This document shows positions 26,760 through 38,339 of a stretch of 64,000 bases of DNA, piece after piece (within the stretch, counting starts at the first letter, position 1; every line of letters starts with the position of its first letter). The DNA is from Panagrolaimus kolymaensis (Eukaryota; Nematoda; Chromadorea; Rhabditida; Panagrolaimidae). The position numbers were made by a program, and so were the translations under genes. The stretch covers positions 186,001-250,000 of the forward strand of contig JAJQJQ010000037.1 of the NCBI GenBank assembly GCA_028622995.1. Reading direction: 5' to 3'. The notes under the pieces were generated by a model. The model did no database searches. It was not told the DNA's origin and saw nothing but the letters and a program-made list of their open reading frames with translations.

Positions 26760-27780
26760 GATAAAAAAGAAAAAACTTTAACTTAAAATAAATTTTTTAA
26801 TTTTCAAAATTTTATGGATTCATAAACATATTTAAGAAGCTTTTAAAATGAAAGCCGTTCTGATTTTCTATTAGCTTGAAGTACTTTGTTACCGATACAA
26901 AAGAAAAAACTTTAACATAAAATAAATTTTTTAATTTTCAAAATTTTATGGATTCATAAACATATTTAAGAAGCTTTTAAAATGAAAGCCGTTCTGATTT
27001 TCTGTAAGCTTGAGGTCGCTAGTTTCCGATAAAAATGAAAAAAGTATAACAAAAATAATTTTTTTAATTTTCAAAATTTTATGGATTCATAAACATATTT
27101 AAGAAGCTTTTAAAATGAAAGCCGTTCTGATTTTCTGTTAGCTTGAGGTCGCTAGTTTCCGATAAAAAAGAAAAAACTTTAACTTAAAATAAATTTTTTA
27201 ATTTTCAAAATTTTATGGATTCATAAACATATTTAAGAAGCTTTTAAAATGAAAGCCGTTCTGATTTTCTATTAGCTTGAAGTACTTTGTTACCGATACA
27301 AAAGAAAAAACTTTAACATAAAATAAATTTTTTAATTTTCAAAATTTTATGGATTCATAAACATATTTAAGAAGCTTTTAAAATGAAAGCCGTTCTGATT
27401 TTCTGTAAGCTTGAGGTCGCTAGTTTCCGATAAAAATGAAAAAAGTATAACAAAAATAATTTTTTTAATTTTCAAAATTTTATGGATTCATAAACATATT
27501 TAAGAAGCTTTTAAAATGAAAGCCGTTCTGATTTTCTGTTAGCTTGAGGTCGCTAGTTTCCGATAAAAAAGAAAAAACTTTAACTTAAAATAAATTTTTT
27601 AATTTTCAAAATTTTATGGATTCATAAACATATTTAAGAAGCTTTTAAAATGAAAGCCGTTCTGATTTTCTATTAGCTTGAAGTACTTTGTTACCGATAC
27701 AAAAGAAAAAACTTTAACATAAAATAAATTTTTTAATTTTCAAAATTTTATGGATTCATAAACATATTTAAGAAGCTTTT
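26760..27780. repeat. Trimeric higher-order repeat, 401-bp period
   Basis: The rare cttgaagtactttg monomer recurs at 26881, 27282 and 27683 (position of gtac), exactly 401 bp apart, which is three monomers minus one base. Each trimer holds a gtactttg unit, a gtcgctagtttcc unit with aaaaatgaaaaaagtataac, and a unit with acttaaaataaa. The same trimer appears twice at 30271 and 30672, and with a 402-bp spacing at 9589 and 9991 in domain II. Confidence 0.8.
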
Positions 27781-28344
27781 AAAATGAAAGCCGTTCTGAT
27801 TTTCTGTTAGCTTGAGGTCGTTTGTTACCGATAAAAAAGAAAAAACTTTAACATAAAATAATTTTTTTAATTTTCAAAATTTTATGGATTCATAAACATA
27901 TTTAAGAAGCTTTTAAAATGAAAGCCGTTCTGATTTTCTGTTAGCTTGAGGTCGTTTGTTACCGATAAAAAAGAAAATACTTTAACATAAAATAATTTTT
28001 TTTAATTTTCAAAATTTTATGGATTCATAAACATATTTAAGAAGCTTTTAAAATGAAAGCCGTTCTGATTTTCTGTTAGCTTGAGGTCGTTTGTTACCGA
28101 TAAAAAAGAAAAAACTTTAACATAAAATAATTTTTTTAATTTTCAAAATTTTATGGATTCCTAAACATATTTAAGAAGCTTTTAAAATGAAAGCCGTTCT
28201 GATTTTCTTTTAGCTTGAGGTCGTTTGTTACCGATAAAAAAGAAAAAACTTTAACATAAAATAATTTTTTTAATTTTCAAAATTTTATGGATTCATAAAC
28301 ATATTTAAGAAGCTTTTAAAATGAAAGCCGTTCTGATTTTCTGT

Positions 28345-29190
28345 AAGCTTGAGGTCGCTAGTTTCCGATAAAAAAGAAAAAACTTTAACATATTTAAGAA
28401 GCTTTTAAAACGAAAGCCGTTCTGATTTTATGTAAGCTTGAGGTCGTTTGTTTCCGATAAAAAAGAAAAAACTTTAACATAAAATAATTTTTTTAATTTT
28501 CAAAATTTTATGGATTCATAAACATATTTAAGAAGCTTTTAAAACGAAAGCCGTTCTGATTTTCTGTAAGCTTGAGGTAGCTAGTTTCCGATAAAAAAGA
28601 AAAAACTTTAACATATTTAAGAAGCTTTTAAAACGAAAGCCGTTCTGATTTTATGTAAGCTTGAGGTCGTTTGTTTCCGATAAAAAAGAAAAAACTTTAA
28701 CATAAAATAATTTTTTTAATTTTCAAAATTTTATGGATTCATAAACATATTTAAGAAGCTTTTAAAACGAAAGCCGTTCTGATTTTCTGTAAGCTTGAGG
28801 TCGCTAGTTTCCGTTAAAAAAGAAAAAACTTTAACATATTTAAGAAGCTTTTAAAACGAAAGCCGTTCTGATTTTATGTAAGCTTGAGGTCGTTTGTTTC
28901 CGATAAAAAAGAAAAAACTTTAACATAAAATAATTTTTTTAATTTTCAAAATTTTATGGATTCATAAACATATTTAAGAAGCTTTTAAAACGAAAGCCGT
29001 TCTGATTTTCTGTAAGCTTGAGGTAGCTAGTTTCCGATAAAAAAGAAAAAACTTTAACATATTTAAGAAGCTTTTAAAACGAAAGCCGTTCTGATTTTAT
29101 GTAAGCTTGAGGTCGTTTGTTTCCGATAAAAAAGAAAAAACTTTAACATAAAATAATTTTTTTAATTTTCAAAATTTTATGGATTCATAA
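28345..29190. repeat. 223-bp dimer array (134 + 89)
   Basis: The deletion junction catatttaag occurs at 28389, 28612, 28835 and 29058, an exact 223-bp spacing. A standard unit and an 89-bp unit therefore alternate as one repeating dimer. The next junction at 29414 is 356 bp away (223 + 133). The corresponding block near 25.3 kb has two fewer dimers, seen as a change of offset from 3078 to 3524 bp (446 = 2 x 223) between the two blocks. Confidence 0.85.
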
Positions 29191-30394
29191 ACTTATTTAA
29201 GAAGCTTTTAAAACGAAAGCCGTTCTGATTTCCTGTTAGCTTGAGGTCGCTTGTTTCCGATAAAAAAGAAAAAAGTATAACAAAAATAATTTTTGTAATT
29301 TTCAAAATTTTATGGATTCATAAACATATTTAAGAAGCTTTTAAAACGAAAGCCGTTCTGATTTTCTGTAAGCTTGAGGTCGCTAGTTTCCGTTAAAAAA
29401 GAAAAAACTTTAACATATTTAAGAAGCTTTTAAAACGAAAGCCGTTCTGATTTTCTGTAAGCTTGAGGTCGCTAGTTTCCGATAAAAAAGAAAAAACTTT
29501 AACATAAAATAATATTTTTAATTTTCAAAATTTTATGGATTCATAAACATATTTAAGAAGCTTTTAAAACGAAAGCCGTTCTGATTTTATGTAAGCTTGA
29601 GGTCGTTTGTTTCCGATAAAAAAGAAAAAACTTTAACATAAAATAATTTTTTTAATTTTAAAATTTTATGGATTCATAAACATATTTAAGAAGCTTTTAA
29701 AATGAAAGCCGTTCTAATTTTCTGTTAGCTTGAGGTCGTTTGTTACCGATAAAAAAGAAAAAACTTTAACATAAAATAATTTTTTTAATTTTCAAAATTT
29801 TATGGATTCATAAACATATTTAAGAAGCTTTTAAAATGAAAGCCGTTCTGATTTTCTGTTAGCTTGAGGTCGTTTGTTACCGATAAAAAAGAAAAAACTT
29901 TAACATAAAATAATTTTTTTAATTTTCAAAATTTTATGGATTCATAAACAAATTTAAGAAGCTTTTAAAATGAAAGCCGTTCTGATTTTCTGTTAGCTTG
30001 AGGTCGTTTGTTAACGATAAAAAAGAAAAAACTTTAACATAAAATAATTTTTTTAATTTTAAAAATTTTATGGATTCATAAACATATTTAAGAAGCTTTT
30101 AAAATGAAAGCCGTTCTGATTTTCTGTTAGCTTGAGGTCATTTGTTTCCGATAAAAAAGAAAAAACTTTAACTTAAAATAAATTTTTTAATTTTCAAAAT
30201 TTTATGGATTCATAAACATATTTAAGAAGCTTTTAAAATGAAAGCCGTTCTGATTTTCTATTAGCTTGAAGTACTTTGTTACCGATACAAAAGAAAAAAC
30301 TTTAACATAAAATAAATTTTTTAATTTTCAAAATTTTATGGATTCATAAACATATTTAAGAAGCTTTTAAAATGAAAGCCGTTCTGATTTTCTG

Positions 30395-33300
30395 TAAGCT
30401 TGAGGTCGCTAGTTTCCGATAAAAATGAAAAAAGTATAACAAAAATAATTTTTTTAATTTTCAAAATTTTATGGATTCATAAACATATTTAAGAAGCTTT
30501 TAAAATGAAAGCCGTTCTGATTTTCTGTTAGCTTGAGGTCATTTGTTTCCGATAAAAAAGAAAAAACTTTAACTTAAAATAAATTTTTTAATTTTCAAAA
30601 TTTTATGGATTCATAAACATATTTAAGAAGCTTTTAAAATGAAAGCCGTTCTGATTTTCTATTAGCTTGAAGTACTTTGTTACCGATACAAAAGAAAAAA
30701 CTTTAACATAAAATAAATTTTTTAATTTTCAAAATTTTATGGATTCATAAACATATTTAAGAAGCTTTTAAAATGAAAGCCGTTCTGATTTTCTGTAAGC
30801 TTGAGGTCGCTAGTTTCCGATAAAAATGAAAAAAGTATAACAAAAATAAATTTTTTAATTTTCAAAATTTTATGGATTCATAAACATATTTAAGAAGCTT
30901 TTAAAATGAAAGCCGTTCTGATTTTCTGTTAGCTTGAGGTCGTTTGTTACCGATAAAAAAGAAAAAACTTTAAAATAAAATAATTTTTTTAATTTTCAAA
31001 ATTTTATGGATTCATAAACATATTTAAGAAGCTTTTAAAATGAAAGCCGTTCTGATTTTCTGTAAGCTTGAGGTCGCTAGTTTCCGATAAAAAAGAAAAA
31101 ACTTTAAAATAAAATAATTTTTTTAATTTTCAAAATTTTATGGATTCATAAACATATTTAAGAAGCTTTTAAAATGAAAGCCGTTCTGATTTTCTGTTAG
31201 CTTGAGGTCGTTTGTTACCGATAAAAAAGAAAAAACTTTAAAATAAAATAATTTTTTTAATTTTCAAAATTTTATGGATTCATAAACATATTTAAGAAGC
31301 TTTTAAAATGAAAGCCGTTCTGATTTTCTGTTAGCTTGAGGTCGTTTGTTACCGATAAAAAAGAAAAAACTTTAATATAAAATAATTTTTTTTAATTTTC
31401 AAAATTTTATGGATTCATAAACATATTTAAGAAGCTTTTAAAATGAAAGCCGTTCTGATTTTCTGTTAGCTTGAGGTCGTTTGTTACCGATAAAAAAGAA
31501 AAAACTTTAACATAAAATAATTTTTTTAATTTTCAAAATTTTATGGATTCATAAACATATTTAAGAAGCTTTTAAAATGAAAGCCGTTCTGATTTTCTGT
31601 TAGCTTGAGGTCGTTTGTTACCGATAAAAAAGAAAAAACTTTAATATAAAATAATTTTTTTTAATTTTCAAAATTTTATGGATTCATAAACATATTTAAG
31701 AAGCTTTTAAAATGAAAGCCGTTCTGATTTTCTGTTAGCTTGAGGTCGTTTGTTACCGATAAAAAAGAAAAAACTTTAACATAAAATAATTTTTTTAATT
31801 TTCAAAATTTTATGGATTCATAAACATATTTAAGAAGCTTTTAAAATGAAAGCCGTTCTGATTTTCTGTTAGCTTGAGGTCGTTTGTTACCGATAAAAAA
31901 GAAAATACTTTAACATAAAATAATTTTTTTTAATTTTCAAAATTTTATGGATTCATAAACATATTTAAGAAGCTTTTTAAATGAAAGCCGTTCTGATTTT
32001 CTGTTAGCTTGAGGTCGTTTGTTACCGATAAAAAAGAAAAAACTTTAACATAAAATAATTTTTTTAATTTTCAAAATTTTATGGATTCCTAAACATATTT
32101 AAGAAGCTTTTAAAATGAAAGCCGTTCTGATTTTCTGTTAGCTTGAGGTCGTTTGTTACCGATAAAAAAGAAAAAACTTTAACATAAAATAATTTTTTTA
32201 ATTTTCAAAATTTTATGGATTCATAAACATATTTAAGAAGCTTTTAAAATGAAAGCCGTTCTGATTTTTTGTAAGCTTGAGGTCGCTAGTTTCCGATAAA
32301 AAAGAAAAAACTTTAACATATTTAAGAAGCTTTTAAAACGAAAGCCGTTCTGATTTTATGTAAGCTTGAGGTCGTTTGTTTCCGATAAAAAAGAAAAAAC
32401 TTTAACATAAAATAATTTTTTTAATTTTCAAAATTTTATGGATTCCTAAACATATTTAAGAAGCTTTTAAAATGAAAGCCGTTCTGATTTTCTGTTAGCT
32501 TGAGGTCGTTTGTTACCGATAAAAAAGAAAAAACTTTAACATAAAATAATTTTTTTAATTTTCAAAATTTTATGGATTCATAAACATATTTAAGAAGCTA
32601 TTAAAACGAAAGCCGTTCTGATTTTCTGTAAGCTTGAGGTAGCTAGTTTCCGATAAAAAAGAAAAAACTTTAACATATTTAAGAAGCTTTTAAAACGAAA
32701 GCCGTTCTGATTTTATGTAAGCTTGAGGTCGTTTGTTTCCGATAAAAAAGAAAAAACTTTAACATAAAATAATTTTTTTAATTTTCAAAATTTTATGGAT
32801 TCATAAACTTATTTAAGAAGCTTTTAAAACGAAAGCCGTTCTGATTTCCTGTTAGCTTGAGGTCGCTTGTTTCCGATAAAAAAGAAAAAAGTATAACAAA
32901 AATAATTTTTTTAATTTTCAAAATTTTATGGATTCATAAACATATTTAAGAAGCTTTTAAAACGAAAGCCGTTCTGATTTTCTGTAAGCTTGAGGTCGCT
33001 AGTTTCCGTTAAAAAAGAAAAAACTTTAACATATTTAAGAAGCTTTTAAAACGAAAGCCGTTCTGATTTTCTGTAAGCTTGAGGTCGCTAGTTTCCGATA
33101 AAAAAGAAAAAACTTTAACATAAAATAATTTTTTTAATTTTCAAAATTTTATGGATTCATAAACATATTTAAGAAGCTTTTAAAACGAAAGCCGTTCTGA
33201 TTTTATGTAAGCTTGAGGTCGCTAGTTTCCGATAAAAATGAAAAAAGTATAACAAAAATAATTTTTTTAATTTTCAAAATTTTATGGATTCATAAACATA

Positions 33301-36300
33301 TTTAAGAAGCTTTTAAAATGAAAGCCGTTCTGATTTTTTGTAAGCTTGAGGTAGCTAGTTTCCGATAAAAAAGAAAAAACTTTAACATATTTAAGAAGCT
33401 TTTAAAACGAAAGCCGTTCTGATTTTATGTAAGCTTGAGGTCGTTTGTTTCCGATAAAAAAGAAAAAACTTTAACATAAAATAATTTTTTTAATTTTCAA
33501 AATTTTATGGATTCATAAACTTATTTAAGAAGCTTTTAAAACGAAAGCCGTTCTGATTTCCTGTTAGCTTGAGGTCGCTTGTTTCCGATAAAAAAGAAAA
33601 AAGTATAACAAAAATAATTTTTTTAATTTTCAAAATTTTATGGATTCATAAACATATTTAAGAAGCTTTTAAAACGAAAGCCGTTCTGATTTTATGTAAG
33701 CTTGAGGTCGCTAGTTTCCGATAAAAATGAAAAAAGTATAACAAAAATAATTTTTTTAATTTTCAAAATTTTATGGATTCATAAACATATTTAAGAAGCT
33801 TTTAAAATGAAAGCCGTTCTGATTTTCTGTTAGCTTGAGGTCATTTGTTTCCGATAAAAAAGAAAAAACTTTAACTTAAAATAAATTTTTTAATTTTCAA
33901 AATTTTATGGATTCATAAACATATTTAAGAAGCTTTTAAAATGAAAGCCGTTCTGATTTTCTATTAGCTTGAAGTACTTTGTTACCGATACAAAAGAAAA
34001 AACTTTAACATAAAATAAATTTTTTAATTTTCAAAATTTTATGGATTCATAAACATATTTAAGAAGCTTTTAAAATGAAAGCCGTTCTGATTTTCTGTAA
34101 GCTTGAGGTCGCTAGTTTCCGATAAAAATGAAAAAAGTATAACAAAAATAAATTTTTTAATTTTCAAAATTTTATGGATTCATAAACATATTTAAGAAGC
34201 TTTTAAAATGAAAGCCGTTCTGATTTTCTGTTAGCTTGAGGTCGTTTGTTACCGATAAAAAAGAAAAAACTTTAAAATAAAATAATTTTTTTAATTTTCA
34301 AAATTTTATGGATTCATAAACATATTTAAGAAGCTTTTAAAATGAAAGCCGTTCTGATTTTCTGTAAGCTTGAGGTCGCTAGTTTCCGATAAAAAAGAAA
34401 AAACTTTAAAATAAAATAATTTTTTTAATTTTCAAAATTTTATGGATTCATAAACATATTTAAGAAGCTTTTAAAATGAAAGCCGTTCTGATTTTCTGTT
34501 AGCTTGAGGTCGTTTGTTACCGATAAAAAAGAAAAAACTTTAAAATAAAATAATTTTTTTAATTTTCAAAATTTTATGGATTCATAAACATATTTAAGAA
34601 GCTTTTAAAATGAAAGCCGTTCTGATTTTCTGTTAGCTTGAGGTCGTTTGTTACCGATAAAAAAGAAAAAACTTTAATATAAAATAATTTTTTTTAATTT
34701 TCAAAATTTTATGGATTCATAAACATATTTAAGAAGCTTTTAAAATGAAAGCCGTTCTGATTTTCTGTTAGCTTGAGGTCGTTTGTTACCGATAAAAAAG
34801 AAAAAACTTTAACATAAAATAATTTTTTTAATTTTCAAAATTTTATGGATTCATAAACATATTTAAGAAGCTTTTAAAATGAAAGCCGTTCTGATTTTCT
34901 GTTAGCTTGAGGTCGTTTGTTACCGATAAAAAAGAAAAAACTTTAATATAAAATAATTTTTTTTAATTTTCAAAATTTTATGGATTCATAAACATATTTA
35001 AGAAGCTTTTAAAATGAAAGCCGTTCTGATTTTCTGTTAGCTTGAGGTCGTTTGTTACCGATAAAAAAGAAAAAACTTTAACATAAAATAATTTTTTTAA
35101 TTTTCAAAATTTTATGGATTCATAAACATATTTAAGAAGCTTTTAAAATGAAAGCCGTTCTGATTTTCTGTTAGCTTGAGGTCGTTTGTTACCGATAAAA
35201 AAGAAAATACTTTAACATAAAATAATTTTTTTTAATTTTCAAAATTTTATGGATTCATAAACATATTTAAGAAGCTTTTTAAATGAAAGCCGTTCTGATT
35301 TTCTGTTAGCTTGAGGTCGTTTGTTACCGATAAAAAAGAAAAAACTTTAACATAAAATAATTTTTTTAATTTTCAAAATTTTATGGATTCCTAAACATAT
35401 TTAAGAAGCTTTTAAAATGAAAGCCGTTCTGATTTTCTGTTAGCTTGAGGTCGTTTGTTACCGATAAAAAAGAAAAAACTTTAACATAAAATAATTTTTT
35501 TAATTTTCAAAATTTTATGGATTCATAAACATATTTAAGAAGCTTTTAAAATGAAAGCCGTTCTGATTTTTTGTAAGCTTGAGGTCGCTAGTTTCCGATA
35601 AAAAAGAAAAAACTTTAACATATTTAAGAAGCTTTTAAAACGAAAGCCGTTCTGATTTTATGTAAGCTTGAGGTCGTTTGTTTCCGATAAAAAAGAAAAA
35701 ACTTTAACATAAAATAATTTTTTTAATTTTCAAAATTTTATGGATTCCTAAACATATTTAAGAAGCTTTTAAAATGAAAGCCGTTCTGATTTTCTGTTAG
35801 CTTGAGGTCGTTTGTTACCGATAAAAAAGAAAAAACTTTAACATAAAATAATTTTTTTAATTTTCAAAATTTTATGGATTCATAAACATATTTAAGAAGC
35901 TATTAAAACGAAAGCCGTTCTGATTTTCTGTAAGCTTGAGGTAGCTAGTTTCCGATAAAAAAGAAAAAACTTTAACATATTTAAGAAGCTTTTAAAACGA
36001 AAGCCGTTCTGATTTTATGTAAGCTTGAGGTCGTTTGTTTCCGATAAAAAAGAAAAAACTTTAACATAAAATAATTTTTTTAATTTTCAAAATTTTATGG
36101 ATTCATAAACTTATTTAAGAAGCTTTTAAAACGAAAGCCGTTCTGATTTCCTGTTAGCTTGAGGTCGCTTGTTTCCGATAAAAAAGAAAAAAGTATAACA
36201 AAAATAATTTTTTTAATTTTCAAAATTTTATGGATTCATAAACATATTTAAGAAGCTTTTAAAACGAAAGCCGTTCTGATTTTCTGTAAGCTTGAGGTCG

Positions 36301-36515
36301 CTAGTTTCCGTTAAAAAAGAAAAAACTTTAACATATTTAAGAAGCTTTTAAAACGAAAGCCGTTCTGATTTTCTGTAAGCTTGAGGTCGCTAGTTTCCGA
36401 TAAAAAAGAAAAAACTTTAACATAAAATAATTTTTTTAATTTTCAAAATTTTATGGATTCATAAACATATTTAAGAAGCTTTTAAAACGAAAGCCGTTCT
36501 GATTTTATGTAAGCT
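30395..36515. repeat. Segmental duplication at 3302-bp offset
   Basis: About 2.8 kb starting near 30395 is repeated starting near 33697. Three rare markers share an offset of exactly 3302 bp: gtactttg at 30672 and 33974; the agctttttaaatg variant at 31971 and 35273; and agctattaaaacg at 32596 and 35898. Similarity breaks near 33213/36515, where gtcgctagtttcc faces gtcgtttgtttcc. The sequence between the copies (about 33.2-33.7 kb) is more 89-bp/standard material. Confidence 0.8.
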
Positions 36516-38339
36516 TGAGGTCGTTTGTTTCCGATAAAAAAGAAAAAACTTTAACATAAAATAATTTTTTTAATTTTCAAAATTTTATGGATTCATAAAC
36601 ATATTTAAGAAGCTTTTAAAACGAAAGCCGTTCTGATTTTCTGTAAGCTTGAGGTCGCTAGTTTCCGATAAAAAAGAAAAAACTTTAACATATTTAAGAA
36701 GCTTTTAAAACGAAAGCCGTTCTGATTTTCTGTTAGCTTGAGGTCGTTTGTTACCGAGAAAAAAGAAAAAACTTTAACATAAAATAATTTTTTTAATTTT
36801 CAAAATTTTATGGATTCATAAACATATTTAAGAAGCTTTTAAAATGAAAGCCGTTCTGATTTTCTGTTAGCTTGAGGTCGTTTGTTACCGATAAAAAAGA
36901 AAAAACTTTAACATAAAATAAATTTTTTAATTTTCAAAATTTTATGGATTCATAAACATATTTAAGAAGCTTTTAAAATGAAAGCCGTTCTGATTTTCTG
37001 TTAGCTTGAGGTCGTTTGTTACCGATAAAAAAGAAAAAACTTTAACATAAAATAATTTTTTTAATTTTCAAAATTTTATGGATTCCTAAACATATTTAAG
37101 AAGCTTTTAAAATGAAAGCCGTTCTGATTTTCTGTTAGCTTGAGGTCGTTTGTTACCGAGAAAAAAGAAAAAACTTTAACATAAAATAATTTTTTTAATT
37201 TTCAAAATTTTATGGATTCATAAACATATTTTATAAGCTTTTAAAATGAAAGCTGTTCTGATTTTCTGTTAGCTTGAGGTCGTTTGTTTCCGATAAAAAA
37301 GAAAAAACTTTAACATAAAATAAATTTTTTAATTCAAAATTTTATGGATTCATAAACATATTTAAGAAGCTTTTAAAATGAAAGCCGTTCTGATGTTCTG
37401 TTAGCTTGAGGTCGTTTGTAACCGATATAAAAGAAAAAACTTTAACATAAAATAATTTTTTTGATTTTCAAAATTTTATGGATTCATAAACATATTTAAG
37501 AAGCTTTTAAAATGAAAGCCGTTCTGATTTTCTGTTAGCTTGAGGTCGTTTGTTACCGAGAAAAAAGAAAAAACTTTAACCTAAAATAATTTTTTTAATT
37601 TTCAAAATTTTATGGATTCATAAACATATTTAAGAAGCTTTTAAAATGAAAGCCGTTCTGATTTTCTGTTAGCTTGAGGTCGTTTGTTACCGATAAAAAA
37701 GAAAAAACTTTAACATAAAATAAATTTTTTAATTTTCAAAATTTTATGGATTCATAAACATATTTAAGAAGCTTTTAAAATGAAAGCCGTTCTGATTTTC
37801 TGTTAGCTTGAGGTCGTTTGTTACCGATAAAAAAGAAAAAACTTTAACATAAAATAATTTTTTTAATTTTCAAAATTTTATGGATTCATAAACATATTTA
37901 AGAAGCTTTTAAAATGAAAGCCGTTCTGATTTTCTGTTAGCTTGAGGTCGTTTGTTTCCGATAAAAAAGAAAAAACTTTAACATAAAATAAATTTTTTAA
38001 TTTTCAAAATTTTATGGATTCATAAACATATTTAAGAAGCTTTTAAAATGAAAGCCGTTCTGATTTTCTGTTAGCTTGAGGTCGTTTGTTACCGATAAAA
38101 AAGAAAAAACTTTAACATAAAATAATTTTTTTAATTTTCGAAATTTTATGGATTCATAAACATATTTAAGAAGCTTTTAAAATGAAAGCCGTTCTGATTT
38201 TCTGTTAGCTTGAGGTCGTTTGTTACCGAGAAAAAAGAAAAAACTTTAACATAAAATATTTTTTTTAATTTTCAAAATTTTATGGATTCATAAACATATT
38301 TAAGAAGCTTTTAAAACGAAAGCCGTTCTGATTTTCTGT

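Larger units (their letters stand above)
25270..30840. repeat. Tandem segmental duplication, about 3.1-3.5 kb unit
   Basis: Sequence order from about 25.27 kb repeats from about 28.35 kb. The junction catatttaag at 25311 corresponds to 28389 (offset 3078), attttaaaat at 26131 to 29655 (3524), and ttaacgataa at 26621 to 30011 (3390). The steps equal two 223-bp dimers gained and one 134-bp monomer lost (a gcagttctg unit near 26.45 kb). The block ends where aaaaataatttttttaatt changes to aaaaataaattttttaatt near 30847. Confidence 0.75.
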
